Shown: positions 15,454 through 23,627 of the stretch, one piece after another
Layout of the letters: each line of letters starts with the position of its first letter
Numbering within the stretch: position 1 is the first letter of the stretch
NCBI GenBank assembly: GCA_964415175.1
Contig: CAYPYG010000001.1
Location: forward strand, 1-64,000
DNA length: 64,000 nucleotides
Direction of reading: 5' to 3'
Source: UBA2231 sp964415175
GTDB lineage: Bacteria > Elusimicrobiota > Elusimicrobia > Elusimicrobiales > UBA9959
Notes under the pieces: model-generated
Told to the model about the DNA's origin: nothing
Database searches by the model: none
What the model saw: the letters and a program-made list of their open reading frames with translations, nothing else
Position numbers and translations under genes: made by a program

Positions 15454-17535
15454 ATGTTCAGAAAGGACCGCCTCCGCGGAACGCTGGAAGGGCTCAAAAG
15501 GATAGCCGGCGAGGACAATGTCTTCACCGCCGAGGCCGACATACTGGCCTATTCCTACGACGCGGGTTCCGCGCGCGCCCGGCCGGACGCCGTCGTGCGC
15601 GTGGACGCCGCCGAGAAGGTGGCGCCGCTGGTAAAACTGCTGCACGGCGCCGGCGTGCCGTTCCTGCCGCGGCTGGCCGGGACGAACCTTTCCGGCGGCA
15701 CCGTCCCGCTCAAGGGCGGCGTGATACTCAACCTCTCCCCCCTGAACAGGATACGGTCCATAGACACCGCGGCTGGGACAGCCGTCGTGGAGCCCGGCGT
15801 GGTCAACCTGAAGCTCCAGGAGGAACTGGCCAAAGCCGGCTTCTTCTATCCGCCCGACCCCGCCAGCCAGCGGGTCTGCACGATAGGCGGCAATATCGGC
15901 GAGAACGCCGGCGGTCCCCTCTGCCTCAAGTACGGCGTCACCGCGGACAATGTCCTCGGCCTGACCGTCGTGACCCCGCAGGGGGAGACCCTGGAGCTCT
16001 CCGTGGAGGATCCGGGACCGGACCTGCCCGGCCTTTTCATCGGGTCCGAGGGAACGCTCGGCATAGTCATCTGCGCCAGGCTCAGGATACTTCCGCTGCC
16101 CAGGCACATCATGACGGCCGTCTGCAGCTTCCCCTCGGTGGACAGCGCGATGAAGGCCGTCGCCTCGACGATAGCGGCCGGCACGGTGCCGCGCGCGCTG
16201 GAGGCCATGGACCGGACCTCGCTGGACGCGGCGGGCGGCGGCGGGCTCAGGCTTTCGGACGCCACGCAGGCCGTTCTCATCGTGGAACTCGACGGCAATT
16301 CGCGCCGCGAGCTCGAGAAGGAAATGGCGGAGACGCGCTCCTTCGCAGCGGCCGCCGGCTCGCTGGACTTCCGCGAAGCCGCCGACGAGTCCGAGCGCGA
16401 GGCGCTCTGGGCCGCCCGCAAGGGCGCCTACCCGGCGCTGGCCAGGCTGGCGCCGAACGTCATGGTGGAGGACGGGGCCGTGCCGCGCCCGAAACTGCCG
16501 GAAGCGGCGGCCAGGGTCCGAGCCATAATTTCCGACTACAAGCTCACCGCCGGGCTGCTCTTCCACGCCGGCGACGGCAACCTGCATCCGAACGTCATAT
16601 ACGACGAGCGCGACGCAGAGGAGACGCGGCGCGTGCGCAAGGCCGGCCACGAGATCCTGCGCGCCTGCATAGAACTGGGCGGCACGATCTCCGGCGAGCA
16701 CGGCGTCGGCGTCGAGAAGCGCCTGGCGATGAACTGGCTCTACGACAGGGCCGAGCTGGACCTTTTCTCCCGCGTTAAGGAAGCCCTGGACCCCGGGGAC
16801 CTGGCCAATCCCGACAAGATAATCCCCGTCTCCGACCGCCACGCCCGCAGGAAGACGGGACCGTTCCCCTCCCGCACGGCGGCGGCTTCGAACCTGGTCT
16901 CCGAGCTGAAATACCGCGCGGCGCACGGGATAAAGTCCCGCGTGCGGGGCCTGGGGACCCGGAACCGGCCGCCCTCCCCGGATGGCGGCGACGCCTGCCG
17001 GAACAGGGCGGCATTGCCCGCAGTCGGTGCCACGAGCCCTGCGAGTGGCCGCGACCTCGACGTATCGGGCCTGAATTCCGTCCTGGAGATCTACGCCGAG
17101 AACCTGACCGCGACCTTCGAGGCCGGCGTGCCGCTGCACGTCCTGCGCTCGGAGCTGAAAGCCGCGGGGCTGGAAGCCCCGATGCCCAAACTGGACGGCA
17201 CGCTCGGCGGACTTATCGCCTCCAAGGCCTGGACCGGGATACGGGACCTGCTGCTGGGGCTGGAACTGGCTCTCCCCGACGGCACCGTCTGCCGCCTGGG
17301 CGGCAGATCGGTCAAGAACGTGGCCGGCTACGACCTGACGCGGCTGCTCTGCGGCTCGCTGGGCGCCTACGGCGTCGTATTGTCGGCCACCCTGAGGGTC
17401 TGCCCGGCCGGCAGAGCGCCCCGCTTCCACCGCCCGGACGGCCCGGACCGGGCCTTCTCCCCGTCGGAGGTCCACCGCCGCCTCAAGAAGGCCTTCGATC
17501 CCGATAATCTCCTCAACCCCTGGATATACGGATGA
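15454..17535 (+). CDS. GlcD-GlcE fusion: FAD-linked 2-hydroxyacid dehydrogenase
   Basis: A single 693-residue frame joins two proteins that are usually separate. Residues 1 to about 457 are GlcD-like: the FAD site around LAGTNLSGGTVPLKGG (74-89), IGGNIGENAGGP, FHAGDGNLHPN and the substrate-side GEHGVGVEKR. Residues from about 475 to 693 are a short GlcE-like FAD domain with SVKNVAGYDLTRLL (619-632) and an ending KKAFDPDNLLNPW. Glycolate oxidase or D-lactate dehydrogenase of this type oxidises 2-hydroxyacids and passes electrons to GlcF. The glcF start overlaps the stop (ATGA). ATG 15454 was chosen because the longer frame upstream is antiphase to tnaA. Confidence 0.85.
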   Translation: MFRKDRLRGTLEGLKRIAGEDNVFTAEADILAYSYDAGSARARPDAVVRVDAAEKVAPLVKLLHGAGVPFLPRLAGTNLSGGTVPLKGGVILNLSPLNRIRSIDTAAGTAVVEPGVVNLKLQEELAKAGFFYPPDPASQRVCTIGGNIGENAGGPLCLKYGVTADNVLGLTVVTPQGETLELSVEDPGPDLPGLFIGSEGTLGIVICARLRILPLPRHIMTAVCSFPSVDSAMKAVASTIAAGTVPRALEAMDRTSLDAAGGGGLRLSDATQAVLIVELDGNSRRELEKEMAETRSFAAAAGSLDFREAADESEREALWAARKGAYPALARLAPNVMVEDGAVPRPKLPEAAARVRAIISDYKLTAGLLFHAGDGNLHPNVIYDERDAEETRRVRKAGHEILRACIELGGTISGEHGVGVEKRLAMNWLYDRAELDLFSRVKEALDPGDLANPDKIIPVSDRHARRKTGPFPSRTAAASNLVSELKYRAAHGIKSRVRGLGTRNRPPSPDGGDACRNRAALPAVGATSPASGRDLDVSGLNSVLEIYAENLTATFEAGVPLHVLRSELKAAGLEAPMPKLDGTLGGLIASKAWTGIRDLLLGLELALPDGTVCRLGGRSVKNVAGYDLTRLLCGSLGAYGVVLSATLRVCPAGRAPRFHRPDGPDRAFSPSEVHRRLKKAFDPDNLLNPWIYG

Positions 17536-18911
17536 ATTCCAAGTACGACGTCAACGAGATGTACGACCGCCACGCGGAGGGGGAACTCCACCTCCCGTCG
17601 CTCCTGACGCACCTGGGAGAGCGGTCCCTCTACGACGCGGTCAGCCAGTGCAGCCGCTGCGGCTACTGCGAGACGGTCTGCCCCACCTATATGCTGACCG
17701 GCCGCGAGCCCATCTCGGCCCGCGGGCGGAACCAGCTCGTGCGCATGTCCATGGAAGGCAGGCTCGGAGGCGCCGCGGCGGCGGCCGGAGAGGCCCTGGA
17801 CACCTGCCTGCTCTGCGGCGCCTGTTCCGAGGCCTGTTTCGCAAAAGTCCCCACGGCCGACATAGTCCTCGAAGGCCGGCGCGCGGCCCTGGGTCCCGCC
17901 CCCCGGCTTATCCCCGCGCTCCTTTCCGGGCTCATGCTCGAAAGGCCGGGCCTCTTCGCCTTCCTTCTCAGGCTCGGCGCGCTGGCCAGGCTCACCGGCC
18001 TGCCCAGGCTGGCAGGGAAGCTCGGGCTCTTCCGCATGCTCGGCCTTGCGCCGCTGGAGAAGGCGGAGCGGGAGGCCCCGCGCATGCCCTTCACTTTCCT
18101 GGCCGGGAAACTCTCCGCGGACCCCGAACTGGCCGACGCGCCCGGCGGTCCGGCGCCGGCCTGGGCCTATTTCGCGCCCTGCGGACCCAACTACCTTTTC
18201 ACCGCGGTCGGCGAGGCGACGGTGGCCCTGCTGAAACGCTTCCTGGGCAAAGGGCTGTTCTTCCACAATAACTGCTGCGGGCTCCTGGCCTATAATTACG
18301 GCGACATACGCCACGCCAGGGAATTCGCGCGGCGCAACATAAAGAAGTACGAGGAGCTGAAGGAAAAGCACGGGGAATTGAAGGTCGTAGGGGACTGCTC
18401 CTCCTGCACGGCCTTCATGAAGACCTACGAACAGCTCTTCACGGCCGAGCCGGAATGGCGGACCAGGGCGGCGGCTTTCGCCGCCGCCGTGCGCGACGCC
18501 ATAGAGGCCGTCCCATCCTCGGCCATGACCCACGCCCCCAGGGAGGAGCTGGCCGGGACGGGCAGGATAACCTACCACGATTCCTGCCGGGCCTGCCACG
18601 GGCAGGGCATACGGAAGGAGCCCCGCGAAGCACTGAAGACCCTGGCGGGGAAAAATTTCGTCGAGCTGCCCGAAAGCGACTGGTGCTGCGGCGGGGCGGG
18701 CGCTTATTCTTTCACCCAGCCGGAGATGTCGGAGCGGATACTCCGGCGCAAGACCGCTAATATCGCCTCGGTCCGGGCCGATACCGTGGCCGTGGGCGGC
18801 ACCTCCTGCCTGCTGCAGATAAACGCCGGCCTGAAGCGGGATTATCCCCGGGCGAAGGCCGTGCATTACACCCAGCTGCTGGAGCGGCTGACCAGGGTCA
18901 GGGGACGCTGA
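17532..18911 (+). CDS. glcF: GlcF-like iron-sulfur subunit
   Basis: This 459-residue protein has two 4Fe-4S motifs near the N-terminus (C40, C43, C46, C50 and C92, C95, C98, C102). Two CCG (cysteine-rich) domains follow: NNCCGLLAYNYGD with GDCSSC, and HDSCRACHGQG with DWCCGGAGAYS. GlcF transfers electrons from the flavin subunits to quinone or another carrier, as in LutA/GlpC/HdrD relatives. Its last codons and TGA stop lie inside the left arm of the palindromic repeat at 18900-18964. The native C-terminus has therefore probably been replaced by repeat-encoded residues. Confidence 0.87.
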   Translation: MNSKYDVNEMYDRHAEGELHLPSLLTHLGERSLYDAVSQCSRCGYCETVCPTYMLTGREPISARGRNQLVRMSMEGRLGGAAAAAGEALDTCLLCGACSEACFAKVPTADIVLEGRRAALGPAPRLIPALLSGLMLERPGLFAFLLRLGALARLTGLPRLAGKLGLFRMLGLAPLEKAEREAPRMPFTFLAGKLSADPELADAPGGPAPAWAYFAPCGPNYLFTAVGEATVALLKRFLGKGLFFHNNCCGLLAYNYGDIRHAREFARRNIKKYEELKEKHGELKVVGDCSSCTAFMKTYEQLFTAEPEWRTRAAAFAAAVRDAIEAVPSSAMTHAPREELAGTGRITYHDSCRACHGQGIRKEPREALKTLAGKNFVELPESDWCCGGAGAYSFTQPEMSERILRRKTANIASVRADTVAVGGTSCLLQINAGLKRDYPRAKAVHYTQLLERLTRVRGR

Positions 18912-18964
18912 TTCCTAAATGACTGATCGATAGTAAATTAGTCATTTAGGAATCAGCGTCCCCT
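18900..18964. repeat. Palindromic repeat element, copy A
   Basis: Perfect 24-base arms (18900-18923 and 18941-18964) enclose 17 bases, and partial pairing continues into the loop. Each arm begins GGGGACGCTGATTCCTAAAT. The same arm sequence forms the inverted repeat at 63510-63606 with an unrelated, longer loop. The left arm supplies the glcF stop codon, and the right arm ends 2 bases before the TGCTACAAT box of the next gene. It may also act as a bidirectional terminator, although no long T-run follows. No transposase is nearby; I infer a non-autonomous REP/MITE-like element. Confidence 0.85.
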
Positions 18965-18965
18965 T

Positions 18966-18974
18966 TGCTACAAT
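18966..18974 (+). promoter_or_regulatory. Extended -10 of the GAF/HD-GYP gene; predicted leaderless
   Basis: TGCTACAAT ends 6 bases before ATG 18981. With a usual spacing of seven positions from the last T of the box, transcription would begin exactly at 18981. No Shine-Dalgarno lies between the box and the start codon. Confidence 0.6.
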
Positions 18975-18980
18975 ATACCT

Positions 18981-20144
18981 ATGACGCGGGCTGAAGACCT
19001 CGAAAAACGGCTCGAGCTGCTGGTCAAGTTCGGCGGCAGCATCTCCACCGAGACCCACATCCACAAGCTGATCGAGCTCATCGCCGACCAGGTGAAGACG
19101 ATTCTTGCCTGCGACCGCTGCACGGTCTTCGTGATCGACCGCCACACCAACGAGCTCTGGTCGCAGGTCGCCCAGGGCATGAACCAGCACACCGAGATCC
19201 GCATCCCGTACGGCCGCGGCATAGCCGGCCACGTGGCCGCCACCGGCCAGGTGATGAACATCACCGACGCCTACGGCGACAGGCATTTCAACCAGGACAC
19301 GGACCGCCTGACCGGCTACCGCACCAACACCATACTGGCCGTCCCGCTGCGCAACATAAACGGGCGCATCATAGGCGTCTTCGAGGTCATCAACAAGCTG
19401 ACCGGCGTCTTCAACAAGGACGACGAGGGCATACTGCAGCTGCTGGGCTCCATCGCCTCCTCGGCCATCGAGAACGCGCAGCTCTACGAGAGCCTTTCCA
19501 AGTCCCAGCTCGAGACCATCTACCGCCTCGCCGTCACGGCCGAGTACCGCGACCAGCAGGACACGGCCATCCATCTGCGCCACATCAGCGAATACTCCGC
19601 CCTGCTGGCCGAGAGCGTCGGCCTGCCGCAGAAGGAGATAGAGAACATCCGCTACGCGAGCCCCCTGCACGACATCGGCAAGGTGGGCATCGCCGACGCC
19701 ATACTCCTCAAGCCCGGCAAGCTGACCGCCGACGAGTTCGAGGAGATGAAGAAGCACACCCTTTACGGCGCCAAGATCCTCTGCAACGCGGAGAGCACGC
19801 TGCTGCAGATCGCCTGCAAGATAGCCGGCTCCCATCACGAGAAGTTCGACGGCACGGGCTACCCGGCCCGGCTGCGCGGCGAGCAGATCCCGATCTACGC
19901 CCGCATCGTCTCGGTCGTGGACGTCTTCGACGCCCTCTGCATGCCGCGCGTCTACAAGCCCAAGTGGGAGCCCGAGCGGGCGCTGGAATACATAAGGAAC
20001 GAGAGCGGCAGGGCCTTCGACCCGATGGTGGTGGACGCTTTCGAGCGGGTCTACGACCAGGTGGTCAAGATCTACTCCCTTTCCGACGCCAGGACCACCG
20101 TCATCCCGGGCATAACCCGGGAGATCCACAAGCACAATTACTGA
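18981..20144 (+). CDS. GAF-HD-GYP cyclic-di-GMP phosphodiesterase
   Basis: A 387-residue cytoplasmic signalling protein. A GAF domain (about residues 20-165; RGIAGHVAATGQ, AVPLRNINGRIIGVFEVINK) precedes an HD-GYP domain. Metal ligands include H230-D231 in LHDIGKVG and the motif HHEKFDGTGYP (285-295) with an intact GYP triplet, so c-di-GMP hydrolysis is likely. The GAF domain may sense a small ligand or partner. No membrane segment is present. It sits alone after the palindromic repeat with its own promoter and no ribosome-binding site, which suggests leaderless translation. Confidence 0.92.
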   Translation: MTRAEDLEKRLELLVKFGGSISTETHIHKLIELIADQVKTILACDRCTVFVIDRHTNELWSQVAQGMNQHTEIRIPYGRGIAGHVAATGQVMNITDAYGDRHFNQDTDRLTGYRTNTILAVPLRNINGRIIGVFEVINKLTGVFNKDDEGILQLLGSIASSAIENAQLYESLSKSQLETIYRLAVTAEYRDQQDTAIHLRHISEYSALLAESVGLPQKEIENIRYASPLHDIGKVGIADAILLKPGKLTADEFEEMKKHTLYGAKILCNAESTLLQIACKIAGSHHEKFDGTGYPARLRGEQIPIYARIVSVVDVFDALCMPRVYKPKWEPERALEYIRNESGRAFDPMVVDAFERVYDQVVKIYSLSDARTTVIPGITREIHKHNY

Positions 20145-20214
20145 TCCCCGGGCTGAAACTTCCGCCCCCACTCCGGCATCAAAAGGATGAACGATACCCC
20201 GGCCCCGGCCGGCA

Positions 20215-20220
20215 GGGAGG
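20215..20220 (+). promoter_or_regulatory. Shine-Dalgarno that sets the OsmC start
   Basis: GGGAGG lies 5 bases before ATG 20226. It favours this start over the in-frame ATG at 20187, which would add the poorly conserved residues NDTPAPAGREAH. Confidence 0.6.
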
Positions 20221-20225
20221 CTCAT

Positions 20226-20618
20226 ATGCGGGATATTGAAATAACTTTTCCCGGCGGCAAAAAAGTCGCGGCTGGATTCGACGGCTTCGAGATAATGACC
20301 GACCAGCCGGCGGCGGCGGGAGGCGAGGGCTCGGCGCCCTCGCCTTTCGACCTCTTCCTGGCTTCGCTGGGCACCTGCGCCGGCATCTTCGTGCTGGGCT
20401 TCCTGCGGTCCAGGGGCCTCGCGACGGAAGGGCTGAGGATAATACAGTCGGTGGACTGGGACCCGGCCGCGCACCGGCTGAGGAAGGTCTCGTTCAGGGT
20501 GGTATTGCCGTCCGGCTTCCCCGGGAAATACAGGGGCGCGGTGGTAAAGGCCGCCGAGCAGTGCCTGGTAAAGCGCACGCTTCACGACCCGCCGGAATTC
20601 GAGATAACGGCCGGCTAG
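20226..20618 (+). CDS. OsmC/Ohr family thiol peroxidase-like protein
   Basis: The 130-residue product has the OsmC fold signature: a small beta sheet, then PSPFDLFLASLGTCAGIFV with Cys51, and the second cysteine in AEQCLVKRT (Cys113). These two cysteines reduce organic peroxides in characterised OsmC/Ohr proteins. The sequence is closer to the YhfA-like OsmC group than to Ohr, so peroxidase activity is likely but not certain. It is convergent with the WecA-like gene, and the two stop codons overlap by four bases (20615-20618). Confidence 0.82.
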   Translation: MRDIEITFPGGKKVAAGFDGFEIMTDQPAAAGGEGSAPSPFDLFLASLGTCAGIFVLGFLRSRGLATEGLRIIQSVDWDPAAHRLRKVSFRVVLPSGFPGKYRGAVVKAAEQCLVKRTLHDPPEFEITAG

Positions 20619-21655
20619 ACTTTTATCTTGGCTATGGCCAGGCTGACCAGGACGAACTCCCCCCCGACGACGAAATAGATCAGCGCTCCCCATTCCAGCG
20701 AGACCTGCGTCACGAGGAAAGCCGCGACGGAAAGGGCCGCCGCGGTGAGGGCCGATATCGAGACCACCCGGCGGCGCGAGAAGCCCAGGGCCTCAAGCCG
20801 CAGCGCGTAATGGTCCTTGCTGCCCAGGAAAGGGGAATGCCCCCGCCTCAGGCGCATCACGGAGACGAAAAGAGTGTCGTAGATGGGCAGAGCCAGTATG
20901 AACAGCGGGGCGTAGACGCCCAGGGGGTTGAGGTTGGTATAGCTCGTGCCCATGGCTATGACGGCCAGCGTGTAGCCGCAGAAGAGACTGCCCGAGTCCC
21001 CCATGAAGATCTTCAGCCGCCTGGAAAAATTGTAGGGCAGGAACCCCAGCGCCGCTCCGCAAAGGGCCGCCGACGCGAAATTGACGTAGATGGACTCCGA
21101 CGGCAGCGCTATCAGCAGGAAACCGGCCGCGGCCAGCGCCGCCTGGCTGGCCGAAAGGCCGTCCATGATGTCTATGATGTTGAAAGCGTTGGAGACCCCG
21201 ACTATCCAGAGCACGCTCAGGGCCGCGGCCAGGTAGCCCGGCTGAAGGAAGTCTATCCGTATCCCGTAAAAGACCGTGAAGAAGGCCACGGCGGCCTGGA
21301 CCGCGAACTTCGTCCTGACACCGAGGCCGTGAGGCTTTTTCAGGTCGTCGATCAGGCCGAGCAGCAGCATGACGGCCCCGCCGGTGAGCAGTATCCTCAG
21401 GTCGCGGAGCGTGCCCGTAGGGAAGTCGGTAAGGAAGCGCACGGTTATCAGCGAGGCGGCGAAGGCGGCCGCCACCGCCACGCCGCCCAGCAGCGGCGTC
21501 GCCACTTTATGGGTCTTAACGTGAGTGGAGGGCGCGTCCAGGTGGCCGAACCTCACCGCCAGCGCCCGCAGGAGCGGGGTCAGGGAAAGGGAAAGCAGCA
21601 GCGCGCCCAGGAAACAGGCGAGGTAAAGGTAGAAATTCTGGACCAGGGCTTCCAT
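20615..21655 (-). CDS. WecA/TagO-like undecaprenyl-phosphate sugar-1-phosphate transferase
   Basis: A 346-residue, about eleven-helix membrane protein of the MraY/WecA superfamily. Hallmarks are LGLIDDLKKPHGLG near residue 98 (Asp pair), NAFNIIDIMDGLSASQ near residue 155, KIFMGDSGSLFCGY near residue 212 and a histidine in the last cytoplasmic loop (GSKDHYALRL). It attaches GlcNAc-1-P or a related sugar phosphate to undecaprenyl phosphate and so starts a surface polysaccharide. ATG 21655 overlaps the last base of the preceding glycosyltransferase. The position beside the large glycan region makes it a good candidate for its initiating enzyme. Confidence 0.9.
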   Translation of the reverse strand: MEALVQNFYLYLACFLGALLLSLSLTPLLRALAVRFGHLDAPSTHVKTHKVATPLLGGVAVAAAFAASLITVRFLTDFPTGTLRDLRILLTGGAVMLLLGLIDDLKKPHGLGVRTKFAVQAAVAFFTVFYGIRIDFLQPGYLAAALSVLWIVGVSNAFNIIDIMDGLSASQAALAAAGFLLIALPSESIYVNFASAALCGAALGFLPYNFSRRLKIFMGDSGSLFCGYTLAVIAMGTSYTNLNPLGVYAPLFILALPIYDTLFVSVMRLRRGHSPFLGSKDHYALRLEALGFSRRRVVSISALTAAALSVAAFLVTQVSLEWGALIYFVVGGEFVLVSLAIAKIKV

Positions 21656-22380
21656 CAGCGGGACCGGGGAGGGAAGGAGCTTGGGCGCAGCGACAGGCGC
21701 AGCCGGAGTATCTTCAGCACGCCCTTCACCGCGTCGCGGAAATCTATCTTTTTCCCCTCCTCCCGCGAACGGGGCGAATAGGCGATGGGCACCTCCAGGA
21801 AACGGAGCCCGAGGAAAGCCGTCTTGCAGGAGAGTTCGGCCTCTATCTCGAAACCCGTCGAGACAAGGCCGAAGCGGCGCAGTTCCGCGGCGCGGAAAGC
21901 CTTGTAGCAGGTGTAGGAATCCGTCATCCGCACGCCGAACAGGACCGAGATCAGGAAGGAGAGGAACCTGTTGCCGGCCAGGTAGAGACGGCTGTAGGTC
22001 CTGACGCCGGAGGAGAGCATGCGCGAGCCGAAGACGGCGTCGGCGCGGCCCTCGGCTACGGGCCGCACCACCTCCGCTATCTGCAGGGGGTCGTACTCCA
22101 GGTCCGCGTCCTGTACGATCACGGCTTCGCCCGCCGCGGCTCCGAAACCGGTTATGAGCGCGCCGCCCTTGCCGCGGTTCCGCTCGTGCTTTATCAGCCT
22201 CAATTCGTAGGGGAAACGCCGCTCCGCGATAGCCCCGTCCAGCCATTCCCTGGAGCCGTCGGACGACCCGTCGTCGACCACCACCACTTCCTTGTCGATA
22301 GGGAGGGCCTTGAGCCTTTCCAGGACCGCGGGCAGGGTCCGCATCTCGTTATAGGAGGGTATTATGATGGAAACTTTCAT
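21655..22380 (-). CDS. Family 2 glycosyltransferase, dolichyl-phosphate-mannose synthase-like
   Basis: The 241-residue GT-A enzyme has KVSIIIPSYNEMRTLPAVLE at its start, VVVDDGSSDGSREWL, QDADLEYDP as its metal-binding DxD and FGSRMLSSG. It lacks a membrane domain, like bacterial polyprenyl-phosphate hexose synthases that make lipid-linked sugar donors for GT-C transferases. Two GT39-like GT-C proteins (28104-29750, 35332-36543) lie nearby and could use such a donor. It is divergent from the DegT gene and shares an ATTATACAAT promoter region with it. Confidence 0.87.
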   Translation of the reverse strand: MKVSIIIPSYNEMRTLPAVLERLKALPIDKEVVVVDDGSSDGSREWLDGAIAERRFPYELRLIKHERNRGKGGALITGFGAAAGEAVIVQDADLEYDPLQIAEVVRPVAEGRADAVFGSRMLSSGVRTYSRLYLAGNRFLSFLISVLFGVRMTDSYTCYKAFRAAELRRFGLVSTGFEIEAELSCKTAFLGLRFLEVPIAYSPRSREEGKKIDFRDAVKGVLKILRLRLSLRPSSFPPRSR

Positions 22381-22410
22381 TATGGGGCCCGGCGGCTCGC
22401 GGGAGATTCA

Positions 22411-22416
22411 ATTATA
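22411..22416 (-). promoter_or_regulatory. -10 box for the minus-strand glycosyltransferase
   Basis: On the minus strand this reads TATAAT, with a predicted start near 22404 and a 23-base leader before ATG 22380. It overlaps the plus-strand box, so the two divergent promoters probably exclude each other. Confidence 0.45.
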
Positions 22417-22420
22417 CAAT
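22415..22420 (+). promoter_or_regulatory. -10 box for the glycan gene run
   Basis: TACAAT sits in ATTATACAAT (22411-22420), with a predicted start near 22427. The roughly 60-base leader contains a GGGCGGC/GCCGCCC hairpin (22451-22470), and GGAGG (22474-22478) stands 8 bases before ATG 22487. Confidence 0.45.
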
Positions 22421-22450
22421 AAAGACCCTTTTTTTATAGAATTAGGGCTC

Positions 22451-22470
22451 GGGCGGCGGAAAAGCCGCCC
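22451..22470 (+). promoter_or_regulatory. Leader hairpin upstream of the DegT gene
   Basis: GGGCGGC (22451-22457) pairs with GCCGCCC (22464-22470) around a 6-base purine-rich loop. It ends 3 bases before the GGAGG ribosome-binding site, so it could affect translation or mRNA stability. No T-run follows. Confidence 0.4.
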
Positions 22471-22486
22471 CACGGAGGCGAAACCG

Positions 22487-23617
22487 ATGAAAGTTCCCAT
22501 GGTAGACATGCTCGCGGGCTATCCCCCCATACGCGAAGAGATAGAGAACGCGGTCAAGGCCGTGTTCAACAAGGCCAATTTCATACTGGGCGAAGAAGTA
22601 AAGAAGTTCGAGGCCGAGTTCGCCGCCCATAACGGCGCCAAATACTGCGTGGGCGTGGCCAACGGCACCGACGCCCTGCGCATGGCCTATATAGCCAGCG
22701 GCATCAAGGCCGGAGACGAGGTCATCACCTCCCCCTTCACCTTCATCGCCACCTCCGAGACCATCTCCCAGATCGGCGCGGTCCCCGTGTTCGCCGACAT
22801 CGACCCCGTCACCTTCAACCTCGACCCGAAGTCGGTCGAGAAGAAGATAACGAAGAAAACGAAGGCCATCGTCCCCGTCCACCTCTACGGCCTCCCCTGC
22901 GACATGGACGCTTTAATGGCGCTGGCCAGGAAGCATGACCTTATCGTCGTGGAGGACACCGCGCAGGCTTTCACCGGCAAGTACAAACCGGCGGGCGGCG
23001 ACTGGAAATACCTCGGCACGCTGGGACACTGCGGCACCTACAGCTTCTTCCCGGCCAAGAACCTCGGCGCCTTCGGCGACGGCGGCGCGGTGGTCACCAA
23101 CGACCAGAAGATCTACGACACGCTGATCCAGCTGCGCAATCACGGCAGCAAGGTGCGCTACCATCACGAGATGGAGGGTTTCAACAGCCGCCTCGACACC
23201 GTGCAGGCGGCCGTCCTGTCCATCCGCCTGAAGCACGTGGAGAAGTGGACCGAGATGCGCAACAAGGTGGCCGCCGGGTACGCGAAAGCCCTCGAGGGCG
23301 TCTGCGTGACCCCGGTCGTCCCGGCCAATGCCCGCCACTCGTTCAACTACTACACGATACGCTTCGACTCCAAGGCCAAGCGCGACAACGCGCAGAAGCA
23401 CCTGACGGAGCAGGGGATAGCCAACCAGATCTACTATCCCATAGCCCTGCACCTGCAGGAGGCTTATAAGCACCTGGGCGGCAAGCGCGGGGATTTGCCC
23501 GTCTGCGACGCCGTGATGGACACCGTCTTCTCGCTGCCCATGTACCCGGAACTCAGCGACGAACAGATAAAGACGGTCACCGACGCGGTAAAAGCGTCGC
23601 TCAAGGCCGCGGTCTGA
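22487..23617 (+). CDS. DegT/DnrJ/EryC1-family aminosugar aminotransferase
   Basis: A 376-residue PLP sugar aminotransferase. It shows VANGTDALRMAY (58-69), TSPFTFIATSETISQIGAVP, VPVHLYGLPCDM, EDTAQAFTG and the PLP lysine K191 in SFFPAKNLGAFGDGG. Such enzymes aminate 3-keto or 4-keto NDP-sugars. The dehydratase that would make the keto-sugar follows 10 bases later, and a nucleotidyltransferase comes after it. ATG 22487 with GGAGG at 22474-22478 was chosen; the open frame extends to 22364 but crosses the promoter region. Confidence 0.92.
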   Translation: MKVPMVDMLAGYPPIREEIENAVKAVFNKANFILGEEVKKFEAEFAAHNGAKYCVGVANGTDALRMAYIASGIKAGDEVITSPFTFIATSETISQIGAVPVFADIDPVTFNLDPKSVEKKITKKTKAIVPVHLYGLPCDMDALMALARKHDLIVVEDTAQAFTGKYKPAGGDWKYLGTLGHCGTYSFFPAKNLGAFGDGGAVVTNDQKIYDTLIQLRNHGSKVRYHHEMEGFNSRLDTVQAAVLSIRLKHVEKWTEMRNKVAAGYAKALEGVCVTPVVPANARHSFNYYTIRFDSKAKRDNAQKHLTEQGIANQIYYPIALHLQEAYKHLGGKRGDLPVCDAVMDTVFSLPMYPELSDEQIKTVTDAVKASLKAAV

Positions 23618-23627
23618 GGCCCGGCCG

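Noticed and set aside
18900..18964. Palindromic element A as a simple glcF terminator
   Set aside because: The same arms recur at 63510 upstream of a gene, where a terminator makes no sense. A repeat family explains both.
22364..22486. Longer start for the DegT aminotransferase
   Set aside because: The added residues would span the TACAAT box and leader hairpin. ATG 22487 has GGAGG and begins at the conserved VPMVDM strand.
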